A stretch of 64,000 bases of DNA from Deefgea chitinilytica. GTDB lineage: Bacteria; Pseudomonadota; Gammaproteobacteria; Burkholderiales; Chitinibacteraceae. Within the stretch, counting starts at the first letter, position 1; every line of letters begins with the position of its first letter. Shown here piece after piece: positions 18,116 through 27,574 of the stretch. Location: the NCBI RefSeq assembly GCF_016881405.1, contig NZ_WOFE01000003.1, positions 1 through 64,000 on the forward strand. The letters run 5' to 3'. The notes under the pieces are model-generated. The model was not told where the DNA came from, ran no database searches, and was given only the letters and a program-made list of their open reading frames with translations. A program made the translations under genes and the position numbers.

Positions 18116-18694
18116 TCAAGGATTGAGTGCATATAGCGTGCTTTCATCCGGCGGCGTCAATTCGCGGATCACTCGCGCAGGGTTGCCGCCCGCTAAGACA
18201 CAGGATGGAATGTCCCGCGTCACAATGCTGCCAGCGCCAATTACACTGTGATCGCCAATCGTAACGCCGGCACAAATAATTGCGCTGGCGCCAATCCAAA
18301 CATTGTTGCCAATCGTGATGCCTTTCGCGCAATAGGCCCATTTTTGCCGCTCGGTTGGATCCACTGGATGAGTGCCGGTTTGGATTTGGACATTCGGGGC
18401 AATAATGGTGTGATGACCAATCGTGATGGGCGCGCCAGGCGCAGCGGCAATTTGCGCGTTGTAATTAATAAAGACTTTGCGACCAAAACGAATCAAATGC
18501 CCGCGCGCAATTGCCAGTGGCGGTGTAATGATGACTTCTTCTGCTTGTGCAAACAATTCAGCCAATATTGCAGCGCGTTCTTGCGCCTCCCCATAAGGCA
18601 GATGATTAAAGCGATGTAGTAATTCGCCTTCTCTTTTCCAGTGTGTTTCGGTTCCTAAATCTTCGAATGGGAAGTTGACTAAATCGTGACTCAT
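18116..18694 (-). CDS. Sugar O-acetyltransferase, hexapeptide-repeat (maltose acetyltransferase-like)
   Basis: 192 residues. A left-handed beta-helix acetyltransferase of the LacA/Maa type that moves acetyl from acetyl-CoA to a sugar hydroxyl. Hexapeptide repeats run from about residue 80 to 165 (ITIGHHTIIAPNVQI, ITIGNNVWIGASAII, VTIGDHSVIGAGS). The catalytic His is probably in GTHPVDP, and the CoA-binding end is AGGNPARVIREL, typical of the group. AAGGTGA precedes the start. The natural acceptor is unknown. Confidence 0.9.
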   Translation of the reverse strand: MSHDLVNFPFEDLGTETHWKREGELLHRFNHLPYGEAQERAAILAELFAQAEEVIITPPLAIARGHLIRFGRKVFINYNAQIAAAPGAPITIGHHTIIAPNVQIQTGTHPVDPTERQKWAYCAKGITIGNNVWIGASAIICAGVTIGDHSVIGAGSIVTRDIPSCVLAGGNPARVIRELTPPDESTLYALNP

Positions 18695-18808
18695 ACATCA
18701 CCTTTGTGTATTAGCAATTGATTATCTACGTGAATTGGGCTTGTTGATATAGTATAGGTCTTCTATGGTTGTAAGTACTGCCACAAATACGTATACAAAG
18801 GGTTTGAC

Positions 18809-20437
18809 ATGAATAATTGGGGTGTAAAAACACGTCTTTTGGCTGGGTTTGGATTGGTTCTCTCTTTGTTGGCAGTGGTCGCTGTCGTCGCTTTATTTAG
18901 CTTAAATGGCTTACGTGGGAATGTCGCTCATTTAGTGGAACAGCGTTATCCAGTTGTTGTTAAATTGAATCAGCTAATTGCTTTGGCTTACCAAACTGAT
19001 ATCGCTTTTCGTAATGCGGTTTTGGCTGAAACGCTAACCGATACTGATAATTTAGTGGCTGAATTAAAAAAACAGGGCCCTGATGAGGAAGCAAAATTAG
19101 CCGAAATAAAAACCATGCTGGCCGAGGATGCCAGTGCGCAAGCACTGTTAAGCGATGTGCTTAACGCCAATGTAGCGATGGATGCTAAAAAAGAAAAATT
19201 ATTTACACAGCTAAGCCTTGATCGAACTACTGGGGCGCATTTTATTAATACTGAGTATGCATTGGTGAGTAATGCTTACCGCGATGCACTACTGAAATTG
19301 GCGAAGCAGCAAGGCCAGGCGATGGATGAGGGCAAGTCGGCCGCTTTAAGCAGCGCTAATAGCGCATTCAATGTAATTGCTTTAGTGAGTGTGTTTGCGG
19401 TTGTATTGGGTTTAGTGATGGCATGGTTGATTGCTTCCAAAGTCATTCAGTCTTTGTATGCCGCCAGTGAGGTTGCGGAGAAAATTGCTGCTGGCGATTT
19501 GAGCCATGATTGGCGTGGGGTTCAATTTGGCGATGATGAATTAGGCAAGTTGCAAAGTTCGTTGCGAAAAATGCAGGACAACTTAACGCAAATTATTCGG
19601 CAAATTCGTGATAATTCTGAAGCTGTCACACGATCAGCTCGAACGCTTTCGAGCGCATCACAGCAAATTATGATGGGCTCGGATGAGCAATCGTCTTCAG
19701 CAAGTTCAATGGCTGCGGCGGTTGAAGAAATGAGTACCAGTATGGATCAGGTGGCGGATAACACGCTTGATGTTGAAGAAAAAGCCAAAGGCGCTGGCCA
19801 ATTGGCCAGTGACGGCAGCAAAGACGTTTCAGCTGCTGCTCGCGAAATGCAGGCTATTTCCGCTGAAGTGGGTAGTGCTTCTGAGCAAATCACTGAGCTT
19901 GGTCGTAATATCAATGAAATTGGCACAATTGTTGTGGTGATTAAAGAAGTTGCCGATCAAACGAATTTATTGGCCTTGAACGCCGCGATTGAGGCTGCTC
20001 GCGCCGGTGATATGGGACGCGGCTTTGCAGTGGTGGCCGATGAGGTGCGTAAATTAGCGGAGCGTACCGCACAATCGGCCAGTCAAATTACCAATATGGT
20101 TGGCAATATTCAAAGCAGCGCAAACGATGCGGTCGTTCGGATGAGCAGCGGAAGTCGCCGTGTTGGAGATGGTCTGCAGTTAACGACGCAGGCCAGTGAC
20201 AGTATCGGTTTGATTAATCAGCGCAATCTGGAAGTAATGCATTCGGTACAAAGCATTACTGAACAAATGCAAGAGCAGCGCTCTGCGGCGCGCGATATTG
20301 CGGTTAATGTTGAACGAATTGCTCAAATGGCCGAGGAAAATTCGGTATCGGTGCGCAATATGGGCGACTCGATTGTGCAATTAGAACAAATGGCGGTACA
20401 ACTATCGGCCACAGTGCAACGATTTAGAGTGTCTTAA
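18809..20437 (+). CDS. Methyl-accepting chemotaxis protein
   Basis: 542 residues, an inner-membrane chemoreceptor. TM helix 1 is at about 10-32, a periplasmic four-helix-bundle-like sensor of about 155 residues follows, then TM2 (about 190-212), a HAMP region, and a signalling domain. The kinase-contact hairpin is [21 protein letters not shown], with [20 protein letters not shown] after it. No C-terminal CheB/CheR pentapeptide is present. The ligand is unknown. It lies just before the GlmS-like gene, 80 bp apart, but shared function is not shown. Confidence 0.95.
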   Translation: MNNWGVKTRLLAGFGLVLSLLAVVAVVALFSLNGLRGNVAHLVEQRYPVVVKLNQLIALAYQTDIAFRNAVLAETLTDTDNLVAELKKQGPDEEAKLAEIKTMLAEDASAQALLSDVLNANVAMDAKKEKLFTQLSLDRTTGAHFINTEYALVSNAYRDALLKLAKQQGQAMDEGKSAALSSANSAFNVIALVSVFAVVLGLVMAWLIASKVIQSLYAASEVAEKIAAGDLSHDWRGVQFGDDELGKLQSSLRKMQDNLTQIIRQIRDNSEAVTRSARTLSSASQQIMMGSDEQSSSASSMAAAVEEMSTSMDQVADNTLDVEEKAKGAGQLASDGSKDVSAAAREMQAISAEVGSASEQITELGRNINEIGTIVVVIKEVADQTNLLALNAAIEAARAGDMGRGFAVVADEVRKLAERTAQSASQITNMVGNIQSSANDAVVRMSSGSRRVGDGLQLTTQASDSIGLINQRNLEVMHSVQSITEQMQEQRSAARDIAVNVERIAQMAEENSVSVRNMGDSIVQLEQMAVQLSATVQRFRVS

Positions 20438-20516
20438 TGCTGCGATGGCGTGGTGTGTTTAATTGCTGCGGATTTCATTAAATCGCTAGTCTTAGTTTTC
20501 TTTTCTTGGATGAATT

Positions 20517-22277
20517 ATGTCTGAACTGATCGCTTATATCGCACCGCAAAATGTACTGCCTGCTTTATCTGATTGCTTATTGATTTTAAATAGCAGCAAT
20601 AGTCATTTGAACGTGGTTCAGTCCGATGAAAACGAGGTAGTGCAGCGGCATTATGCTTTGCAGATGCCGGTGCAGCGTTTGGTGTTTCCGCCTGCACACT
20701 GTCATTGGTTGATTGCGAGTTTAAGTCATGAGGCTCAGCCAGCGGTACGCACGCTACACCCTCATTTGGTCGTCGTCGCAGACGGTTTGTGTAGCAATCA
20801 CGCGGATTTAGCGCGCAGTGTTGACATTGGTATTGCATCGAGTTTAAGCGAGCTGATTGAAGCGATGTTATTAGCGCACTTGAATCGAGGGGCGAGTTTG
20901 TTAGAGGCGATTAACCTGTGTAATGAGCAGCTAACTGGCGATGTTTCGTATATTTGCCACCAACAAGAGCAAGCACAATATATGTTTGCCGTTTGCTTGG
21001 GGCGGCCACTATTTGTTGGTTTGGAGTCGGGCTTGCGGCAAATCTGTTGCAGCAGTCTGCGTTTGATTCGTCAGCGCGCCAATCAAGTGTATGCAATGAA
21101 TAGCGGTGATGTCGTGCGCTTTGGTTTGGGCGCGCCTGCGCGGATTTTGTCGAATGGCACTGAGCAAATATTGCCAATGCCTGCGGTGAATAAAAGCCAA
21201 AGCATTCCGCATTACATGCTAGAAGAAATTGAAGCTCAGCCTGAAACGCTGGCCATTTTGGTGCAAAAGTATGCGGCGGGATTTTCGCTGCCACTGGCTT
21301 TGCGTGGCAAATTAGCGGGTATCCGCGCCGTGACCTTGTTGGCCTGCGGTTCTAGTTATCATGCGGCCTTAGTAGCGAGTTATTGGTTTGAAACTTTAGC
21401 GGGCTTACCCGTTCAGGTTGGACTTAGTAGTGAATACACCGACCGAGATTGCCAGCCTGATGCTTATGATCTGGTGATCGCGATCTCGCAGTCGGGAGAA
21501 ACGGCCGATACAATCGCCGCGCTGCAACATTCGCAAATCAAAGGCGCACCACGCACGGTGGCACTGACCAATTCGCCCGGCAGTACTTTAACAACATTGG
21601 TTGATCATATTTTGCTTACCCATTCTGGTGCTGAGCAATCGGTCAGCGCGACCAAATCGCTGACTGCGCAGTTATTAATGTTGTATGTGTTGGCTTTTAG
21701 TCTGGGTGAGGCGCGTGGCAAGTTGACGAAAGAACAAGTGGTCGCCGCGCAACAAGAAATGCTCGCTCTACCCACTGCGGTGGCAGAAACGCTGCAGCTA
21801 AACAAGGATATTCGCCGCTGGGCTGGGCTATTACATCGGAAAAAAAATCTATTTGTGATTGGCCGCAATACTCACTACCCCGTGGCCATGGAGGGCGCGT
21901 TTAAATTACGTGAAGTGGCGTACCTGCATGCGGTTGCCTTTCCGTCGGGTGAGCTCAAGCATGGCCCTATTACCTTGGTGAATGAAGAATTGCCGGTGAT
22001 TGTTTGCCTGCCGTGGAATTTACAAGCACAAAAAATGCTTGATGATTTGAAAGCGGTGCGCGCCAATCGGGGCGAAATTTTTATTCTATCGAATGGCAAT
22101 ATTGCATCGGTTGAAGGTACCTCGGTGGTGCGGATGCCGAGTGGCTTGACTCACTTAAGTCCGATTATCTACACAGTGGCATTACAAATGTTGGCGTATT
22201 ACTGCGCAGTGCTCAGTGGTAATGATATTGATGCGCCACGCAATCTTGCGAAAACGAAAACTGCAGCGCTGGCTTGA
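20517..22277 (+). CDS. GlmS-like protein with intact isomerase but degenerate glutaminase domain
   Basis: 586 residues laid out like glucosamine-6-phosphate synthase. The two SIS domains keep the isomerase residues: SQSGE at 325-329, and E466, H482 (ELKHGP) and K580 (NLAK), equivalent to E. coli GlmS E488, H504 and K603. The N-terminal ~220 residues still align at HPHLVVVADG (GlmS HPH..VVHNG), but the catalytic Cys1 is missing (MSELIAY instead of MCGIVG), and the Arg73, Asn98 and Asp123 equivalents are gone. It therefore cannot take ammonia from glutamine. It may work as a glucosamine-6-phosphate deaminase or ammonia-dependent isomerase; this is inference. A true glmS should exist elsewhere. 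Confidence 0.85.
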   Translation: MSELIAYIAPQNVLPALSDCLLILNSSNSHLNVVQSDENEVVQRHYALQMPVQRLVFPPAHCHWLIASLSHEAQPAVRTLHPHLVVVADGLCSNHADLARSVDIGIASSLSELIEAMLLAHLNRGASLLEAINLCNEQLTGDVSYICHQQEQAQYMFAVCLGRPLFVGLESGLRQICCSSLRLIRQRANQVYAMNSGDVVRFGLGAPARILSNGTEQILPMPAVNKSQSIPHYMLEEIEAQPETLAILVQKYAAGFSLPLALRGKLAGIRAVTLLACGSSYHAALVASYWFETLAGLPVQVGLSSEYTDRDCQPDAYDLVIAISQSGETADTIAALQHSQIKGAPRTVALTNSPGSTLTTLVDHILLTHSGAEQSVSATKSLTAQLLMLYVLAFSLGEARGKLTKEQVVAAQQEMLALPTAVAETLQLNKDIRRWAGLLHRKKNLFVIGRNTHYPVAMEGAFKLREVAYLHAVAFPSGELKHGPITLVNEELPVIVCLPWNLQAQKMLDDLKAVRANRGEIFILSNGNIASVEGTSVVRMPSGLTHLSPIIYTVALQMLAYYCAVLSGNDIDAPRNLAKTKTAALA

Positions 22278-22291
22278 GATTAATCTGGCGG

Positions 22292-22336
22292 GTATTGCTC
22301 TCTATCTATTGTTTTATAATATCTAGAGAGCAATAC
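22292..22336. repeat. Palindromic element family, copy 3 (45 bp)
   Basis: Perfect 12-bp arms: GTATTGCTCTCT (22292-22303) and AGAGAGCAATAC (22325-22336). It fills the gap between two convergent genes and may double as a transcription terminator. Confidence 0.8.
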
Positions 22337-22342
22337 ATGTGT

Positions 22343-23245
22343 TTATTTCTTGCTGACCAACCATACTCCACCCAAAACCACCACAGCTCCTAGCCACTGT
22401 ACTACCGTTAGGCTTTCATTCAGTAATTGCATACTCAGGATGATCGATAGTACTGGACCAAAACTGCCAATCACCGCGGTACGACTAGCGCCGATTCTTT
22501 GCATGGCTGCAGTAATTGCATACACCGGCAAAACAGTTGAAACAATCGCGATAATCAGCGCATAGCCCCAAACTATAGTTGGCTGCTGGATCGTGGTGAG
22601 TGGGTGGCTCAAGAGCCAGTGCACTAAAATGCCAAGGCCAGAAACGGTCAACGCCAATTCGGTAAAGCGCATTGAGCCTATGCGGCCAATGACCGCCGGA
22701 CTCCATGTCATATACAAAGAAAACACCAAGGTGCTGGCAACGACAAAGCCGATTCCTGCCCAGTCGGCGTGTGCGTTGGCTAATTCAGGAGCCAATACCA
22801 ACACCATGCCCAAATAGGTAAGCGGCAAGGCGCGTTTAATTCGTGGCGCAATTGGCGTGCCGCTGAACCACGACACCAATAGCACGGTAAACGTTGGATA
22901 TAGACATAAAATCAAGCGTTCCAAACTGGCGCTGACTGTTTCGAGCCCGATAAAATCGAGCACGCTAGAAAGGTAGTAGCCCAATAGACCTAGACCGAAA
23001 ATCTTCCATTTATCAGATGAAGAAATGGGCGTTTCTTGTGCGTCAGGCGCGAGGCGAGCAACGCGCCAGAGGCGCACCATCCACAGCAGTGCAATCGAAA
23101 AAATCAGCCTTTGCATCAATAGAGTCACTGCATCGACGCCGTGGGCAAAAGCTAATTTGATAAAAATACCTTTCATGGCAAAGCCCGTGGCGGCAAAGCC
23201 AGCGAGCAAAACCCCGGTACGGATTGATTTTGCAGATGTTTGCAA
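22343..23245 (-). CDS. DMT-superfamily transporter, two EamA domains
   Basis: 300 residues with about ten transmembrane segments arranged as two EamA repeats, a layout of drug/metabolite exporters such as RhtA/YddG types. The start is taken as TTG 23245 because a near-perfect AAGGAGGG site (23253-23260) lies 8 nt before it; the longer frame to 23263 would run through that site. The substrate cannot be inferred. It is divergent from benE. Confidence 0.85.
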   Translation of the reverse strand: MQTSAKSIRTGVLLAGFAATGFAMKGIFIKLAFAHGVDAVTLLMQRLIFSIALLWMVRLWRVARLAPDAQETPISSSDKWKIFGLGLLGYYLSSVLDFIGLETVSASLERLILCLYPTFTVLLVSWFSGTPIAPRIKRALPLTYLGMVLVLAPELANAHADWAGIGFVVASTLVFSLYMTWSPAVIGRIGSMRFTELALTVSGLGILVHWLLSHPLTTIQQPTIVWGYALIIAIVSTVLPVYAITAAMQRIGASRTAVIGSFGPVLSIILSMQLLNESLTVVQWLGAVVVLGGVWLVSKK

Positions 23246-23595
23246 GGTGCTGCCCTCCTTCAAAATTCGGCTTACTGGGTTGCCGAGTGGTGCGGGAGGA
23301 AGTCAAGAGGAGGGATCGCCACCGCCGGATTCACTTCCCGCGGTGGTCACGCCAAATCGACGTTTACCGCGCAGGCGCGAGTAAGAGCCAGGCCAGCGGC
23401 TTGGCTAAAGTCGAAATGAAAATAGGCGTGCGATTGAGTGTCATGGCTTCATCATGCCGTGCGTGTCAGCTTTGCGTCAACCCTTAGCTGTGTAACCAAA
23501 TGTTGTCGTGCACAATTCAATTTCCGCTCAGCCTGATTGCGCGCTGCGCGCACTAGCCAGCACAATGACGGATCTAAAAGATTGAAGGATAAGCA
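23246..23595. other. Spacer between divergent exporter and benE genes
   Basis: 350 bp that must hold both promoters. It is GC-rich on the left (about 23290-23400) and includes the strong AAGGAGGG site of the exporter gene. No operator palindrome, repeat or RNA gene was recognised. Confidence 0.4.
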
Positions 23596-24756
23596 ATGTC
23601 GTTCTGGCGTGATGGATCGATGTCGGCCGTCGTGGCGGGTTTTGTCACCGTATTGGTCGGATTTACTAGCTCGGCTGTGATCGTGTTTCAGGCCGCGCAA
23701 GCGCTGCATGCGACGCCCGAGCAAATCGCATCGTGGATGTGGGCGCTGGGTTTGGCGATGGGGCTGACCTGCATCGGCTTATCGTTGCGTTTTCGCGTTC
23801 CAGTCGTCACTGCATGGTCGACGCCAGGCGCTGCGCTACTAGTGACCGGCGTCGCTGGCGTGACGATGCCCGAGGCAATTGGCGCATTTATCGTTTCTGG
23901 TTTGTTGATCGTGTTGATGGGCGTAACCGGCTGGTTCGAGCGCGCAATGCAACGGATTCCGCTCGGCATCGCATCGGCGATGCTGGCGGGCGTGCTGCTG
24001 CGTTTTGGTATGGGCGCATTTACCGCCTTGCAAACGCAATTGTTGCTGGCTGGCAGTATGATTGCGAGCTATTTGTTGTTGCGTCGATTCTTGCCGCGTT
24101 ATGCCATCGTCGGGGTATTGCTTTGTGGCTTATTAATTTCAGCGGCTCAGGGTTTATTACATCTAGAGGGTATTCGATTTGAGTTGGCGCAGCCGATTTG
24201 GATCATGCCTGAGTTCACCCTTAGCAGCATCGCCAGCGTGGCGCTGCCGCTATTTATGGTGACGATGGCTTCGCAAAATGTGCCGGGTGTAACGGTGTTG
24301 CGCGCTAATGGTTACACACCGCCGATTTCGCCGATTATTGCGACTACAGGTTTGACGACGGTATTGCTCGCGCCATTTGGTGCGTTTGCGATTAATTTGG
24401 CCGCGATTACCGCCGCGATTTGCATGGGCAAAGACGCGCATGAAGATGCCAGTAAGCGTTACGTCGCCGCGGTTGCCGCTGGTGTATTTTATGTGTTGAT
24501 TGGCCTGTTTGGTGCGACCGTCGCCGCGCTATTCGCCGCTTTTCCACGTGAGCTGGTGCTGGTCGTTGCTGGGTTGGCCTTGGTCAATATCATCGGCAAT
24601 GGTTTGGCATTGGCAATGCGCGACGAGACGCAGCGTGAAGCGGCAATGATGACTTTTCTGGTGACCGCTTCGGGCTTAACGCTGTTCGGTATTGGCTCGG
24701 CATTCTGGGGACTGATTGCGGGTGCGCTAACGGCAGTGGTAATGCACAAGAAATAA
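23596..24756 (+). CDS. benE: Benzoate/H+ symporter family transporter BenE
   Basis: 386 residues, all-membrane, of the BenE family within the xanthine/uracil-like (UraA-fold) superfamily, with about 12 hydrophobic segments. Typical stretches are STPGAALL near residue 75, LPLFMVTMASQNVPG, and FGAFAINLAAITAAICMG. BenE proteins import benzoate with protons at the inner membrane. No benzoate-degradation genes are nearby, so the actual substrate may differ. The frame and length are normal. Confidence 0.9.
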   Translation: MSFWRDGSMSAVVAGFVTVLVGFTSSAVIVFQAAQALHATPEQIASWMWALGLAMGLTCIGLSLRFRVPVVTAWSTPGAALLVTGVAGVTMPEAIGAFIVSGLLIVLMGVTGWFERAMQRIPLGIASAMLAGVLLRFGMGAFTALQTQLLLAGSMIASYLLLRRFLPRYAIVGVLLCGLLISAAQGLLHLEGIRFELAQPIWIMPEFTLSSIASVALPLFMVTMASQNVPGVTVLRANGYTPPISPIIATTGLTTVLLAPFGAFAINLAAITAAICMGKDAHEDASKRYVAAVAAGVFYVLIGLFGATVAALFAAFPRELVLVVAGLALVNIIGNGLALAMRDETQREAAMMTFLVTASGLTLFGIGSAFWGLIAGALTAVVMHKK

Positions 24757-24851
24757 GCAAAACAGCGGATCACGAATAATACGAAAAAAAGCCGAACAAG
24801 CAAAAATTTTAGTGGTGTTACACAAGGACTTAAAAGCTAAAAACAGTTGTC

Positions 24852-24943
24852 CACGAAAGACACGAAAAGCACGAAACAAAATCAGGCTTGCGCTAAAGCA
24901 TGTTGCGTCTAGGTTTGGCTGTTCAATTTTCGTGCCTTTCGTA
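24852..24943. repeat. Dispersed inverted repeat with CACGAAA arms, copy 2
   Basis: CACGAAAGACACGAAAAGCA from 24852 and TTTTCGTGCCTTTCGTA at 24927-24943 form an imperfect inverted repeat related to 9290-9414. A further partial arm, CACGAATAATACGAA, lies at about 24771. Confidence 0.7.
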
Positions 24944-24951
24944 ATCTATTT

Positions 24952-25764
24952 TTATGGGTTTTTTTTCAGCCCCGCTTGCAATAAGCGGTAGGCGATGCTG
25001 GCGGGGCCGGGTAGCAGTGGTGGTAAATCATCTGGGCTAAACCAACGCGCATCTTCAATTTCATCGGGTTGGCAGACAATCTCTCCCGCCACATAATCGG
25101 CAAAAAACGCCAACATCAAGGAATGCGGAAACGCCCAGCTTTGGCTTTCAAACCAGCGTAGATTGGTGATTGTTACGCCAACTTCTTCGAGTACTTCGCG
25201 ATGTGCGCACTGTTCTAGGCTTTCGCCGGGCTCTACAAAACCGGCGATGGCGCTATACATCCCTTCGCGAAAATGCGGCGAGCGCGCCAATAGCATTTCC
25301 CGGCCACGCTGAATCAATACCATCACCGCAGGCGAAACACGCGGCCAAACGCGATGGCCGCAGGCGGTGCACTCGCAAGCGGCTTCGTGCTCCAAGGGCT
25401 GAGTTGCCTCGCCGCAAACCCCGCAAAATTGATGCGTGCGATAAAAAGTTGCGATCTGAAACGCGCGCCCTGCCAGCGCCCACAAGGTTTCACCGATGAC
25501 ATCGAAACTCGCGCGTAAATCAATCGGCGTTAGCTCGTCGGGGAGCGGTGTGCTTACATCCCACACCGCCATGTGCACCGCTTGCGATTCAAGCTGGCCA
25601 ATCTGCAGTTGATATTTTGGCTGAGCGAGACAATCTAATGCGGCGGCACTGGCGAGTGTGTTTTGCTGTAGCAATAGGGTATTACCATGAATGGCAATAA
25701 TAATATCGCCTTCAGATAAATACATCGATTTTTTGTGTGCGGGAATAAATGCCATTGGCAGCAT
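24952..25764 (-). CDS. nudC: NAD(+) diphosphatase / NAD-cap RNA decapping enzyme NudC
   Basis: 270 residues. NudC splits NADH/NAD+ into NMN and AMP and removes NAD caps from RNA. A four-cysteine zinc ribbon (C-x2-C ... C-x2-C, FCGVCGE and CECTACG) lies in the middle. It is followed by the Nudix box G-F-V-E-P-G-E-S-L-E...R-E-V-L-E-E-V-G and the NudC-specific SQSWAFPHSLM motif. The start could also be one of the next Mets (25755 or MYLSEGD), since no strong site marks the first one. Confidence 0.94.
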   Translation of the reverse strand: MLPMAFIPAHKKSMYLSEGDIIIAIHGNTLLLQQNTLASAAALDCLAQPKYQLQIGQLESQAVHMAVWDVSTPLPDELTPIDLRASFDVIGETLWALAGRAFQIATFYRTHQFCGVCGEATQPLEHEAACECTACGHRVWPRVSPAVMVLIQRGREMLLARSPHFREGMYSAIAGFVEPGESLEQCAHREVLEEVGVTITNLRWFESQSWAFPHSLMLAFFADYVAGEIVCQPDEIEDARWFSPDDLPPLLPGPASIAYRLLQAGLKKNP

Positions 25765-25993
25765 ACAATCGCCTTGTACCGTCAGACTTGTAGTTAAATA
25801 GAGCTTGGATTAAACCATTCCTGTTTTTGCACAGCAACAGTACAGACTGCATAGCGGCGCTTCAAGCACGAGAAAATTGTCGCAAAATAAATTCATTTTC
25901 GTTTGTCATTGAATTTAAACAATTCTGTAATGTATTCCTCTTAGAATCAACGCGATTAAAGCCTTCAGGGCTGAATAATTTTAAATTCTACAG

Positions 25994-26362
25994 ATGAGTG
26001 AAAAAATGAAACAAATCAGTTTAATCGCTACTTTATTGACCGTTGCGGTGTTATCGACTGCTTGCAGTTCTGCGCCAGAAAAACAAGCTGCTGCGCCAGC
26101 ACCTGCTGCTCCGGCTGCTAAACCTGCTGCGGATGCTGCTGTGGTTGCTCAAGCGGTAAAAACGGCCTTGGATGCGGATGCCAAATTGAAAGCGTTTGAC
26201 CTTAAAGTAAAAGGCGCGAACGACAAGAAAGACCCAAGCAAAGTGGATGTGACGATTGATGGTAGCGTCGACACTGGCGAGCAAATGGCACAAGCCGGCA
26301 TGATTGCTGAGAAAGTGAAAGGCGTTCAATACGTGAACAACAACATCATGCCAAAGAACTAA
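25994..26362 (+). CDS. BON-domain lipoprotein
   Basis: 122 residues (118 if the second ATG at 26006 is used). A lipoprotein signal peptide ends in the lipobox L-S-T-A-C; the mature part begins with an Ala/Pro-rich tether (AAAPAPAAPAAKPAA) and ends with a short BON-type domain (VTIDGSVDTGEQMAQAG...VKGVQYVNNNI). BON proteins such as OsmY and DolP sit in the periplasm or outer membrane and bind lipids. A strong terminator follows. Confidence 0.85.
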   Translation: MSEKMKQISLIATLLTVAVLSTACSSAPEKQAAAPAPAAPAAKPAADAAVVAQAVKTALDADAKLKAFDLKVKGANDKKDPSKVDVTIDGSVDTGEQMAQAGMIAEKVKGVQYVNNNIMPKN

Positions 26363-26381
26363 TCGTACTTGTTGCGATGAT

Positions 26382-26409
26382 AAAAAAGACAGCCTAGGCT
26401 GTCTTTTTT
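26382..26409. terminator. Bidirectional rho-independent terminator
   Basis: A perfect 28-bp palindrome AAAAAAGACAGCCT/AGGCTGTCTTTTTT between the convergent BON lipoprotein and ArsC-like genes. Confidence 0.93.
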
Positions 26410-26421
26410 AATGCCCGACAT

Positions 26422-26922
26422 TTAAATAGAAACTGCGCTTTGGTTGCCGATTTCGCTGATGTGGTGCTGCAGTGTTAAATGTTCGAGTTTCTCTAAGGGT
26501 AGGGCGGTTAGTAAGTCTATGCGATGTTTAATCATCAAAAATGCATCATGGAAGGCTTTGCGTTGATCTTCTGTTTTGTACGGCAAACTAGGATCTGCCA
26601 CGCCCCAGTGGGCAATCATCGGCAAGCCAGGCCACGATGGGCAAGCTTCACCAGCGGCTAAGTCGCATAAGGTGAAGATAAAATCCATTTGTGGGGCGGC
26701 CGGCGAGAGAAACTCATCCCAACTTTTGCTGTGCAAAGTGTCAGTAGCCAGCCCAAAATGTTGCAGAGTTTCAATCGCTAGTGGGTGAACGCTGCCTTTG
26801 GGGTGACTGCCCGCGCTGTAGGCGGTAAATTGAGGGTGGGCAAAATGATTCACGATGGCTTCAGCCATTTGACTACGGCTTGCGTTGGCGGTGCAGATAA
26901 AGAGGATATTGTAGTTTTTCAA
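26422..26922 (-). CDS. Low-molecular-weight phosphatase-type arsenate reductase (ArsC-like)
   Basis: 166 residues from TTG 26922, preceded by GGAG at a 7-nt spacing; the frame opens 13 codons earlier at another TTG without a site. The LMW-phosphatase P-loop C10-T-A-N-A-S-R16-S is at the N-terminus (FICTANASRSQ), and later MDFIFTLCDLAAGEACPSW resembles the thioredoxin-coupled ArsC cysteine region. Such proteins reduce arsenate or remove phosphate from tyrosine; no ars genes are nearby, so arsenate is only a likely substrate. Confidence 0.82.
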   Translation of the reverse strand: MKNYNILFICTANASRSQMAEAIVNHFAHPQFTAYSAGSHPKGSVHPLAIETLQHFGLATDTLHSKSWDEFLSPAAPQMDFIFTLCDLAAGEACPSWPGLPMIAHWGVADPSLPYKTEDQRKAFHDAFLMIKHRIDLLTALPLEKLEHLTLQHHISEIGNQSAVSI

Positions 26923-27122
26923 TGACCAACTCCAGTGGTGGGGCGCTCTAATGGCGTTCAATATGGGATGTGAGTGGCTGAATTATCCGCACTAAATATT
27001 ACAATTAAGTTTCAAGTTCTTGACTATATGTTTTTGCACTCGATCTGCCGCACATTTTTTTAAAATAAGTGGACACATGGCTTGACGAGTGCCTGAGCGC
27101 GGGGGATAATTGCCGTCCTCGT

Positions 27123-27208
27123 GGAGGGGTTACCCCAGCGGTCAACGGGTCCGGACTGTAAATCCGGCGGCTCAGCCTTCGAAGGTTCGAATCCTTCTCC
27201 CTCCACCA
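27123..27208 (+). tRNA. tRNA-Tyr (GTA anticodon)
   Basis: 86 nt including an encoded CCA. The acceptor stem GGAGGGG (27123-27129) pairs with TCCCTCC (27198-27204). Anticodon GTA is at 27158-27160 in ACTGTAAAT. A long variable arm is present, as expected for bacterial tRNA-Tyr, as is the T-loop GGTTCGAATCC. Its 3' end is duplicated at 37154 as the end of an integrated element. Confidence 0.97.
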
Positions 27209-27210
27209 GC
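27195..27210. other. Attachment site (tRNA side) of integrative element
   Basis: TTCTCCCTCCACCAGC, the tRNA-Tyr 3' end, is repeated exactly at 37154-37169 in the same orientation. The similarity continues with mismatches through the following terminator in both copies. Confidence 0.9.
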
Positions 27211-27220
27211 AAAACACTAT

Positions 27221-27246
27221 AAAGCCCTGATTATTCAGGGCTTTTT
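27221..27246 (+). terminator. Terminator after tRNA-Tyr
   Basis: AAAGCCCTGA, loop TTAT, TCAGGGCTTTTT. A near-copy lies at 37180-37206, just past the other end of the element. Confidence 0.9.
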
Positions 27247-27574
27247 CGTTTTCTACTTAGGCTGGCCCCACATTTAACCCATCATTCACTTTTGACCCAC
27301 ACCACAATCCCACGCGTGAACAAATCACAGACAATAAAACCACCTTCAAAGGTGGCTCGGTGGTAATGCCGTTACTGGGTAACAAGGTTAGCTAGCCGTG
27401 CTTGGATTGGATCGACACCCAAAACATCGAGCACGGGAAAATCAACCAAAGGCCAAACCCTCATTGTTTCAAAAAACAGCTATGAAAATATTCGGCTAAG
27501 TGTGCGCTCTTGCATAAATGTGGCCTAGACTTTTAACCGCCCAACCCAAATCCTTTCCGTAGCCTTGCAATAAA
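27247..27574. other. Gene-free left end of the element
   Basis: About 330 bp between the tRNA terminator and the first Sel1 gene. It contains a minus-strand terminator hairpin (27335-27356, AAAACCACCTTCAAAGGTGG). An inverted pair CCGTGCT/AGCACGG also lies at about 27392-27436. No gene was recognised. Confidence 0.5.
27335..27356 (-). terminator. Terminator-like hairpin at element left end
   Basis: On the minus strand, GCCACCTTTGAAGGTGG followed by TTTTATTG. It would stop leftward transcription before the tRNA. Confidence 0.7.

Noticed and set aside
20517-22277. Naming this gene glmS
   Set aside because: The glutaminase catalytic residues are missing, so a glutamine-dependent synthase call would be misleading.
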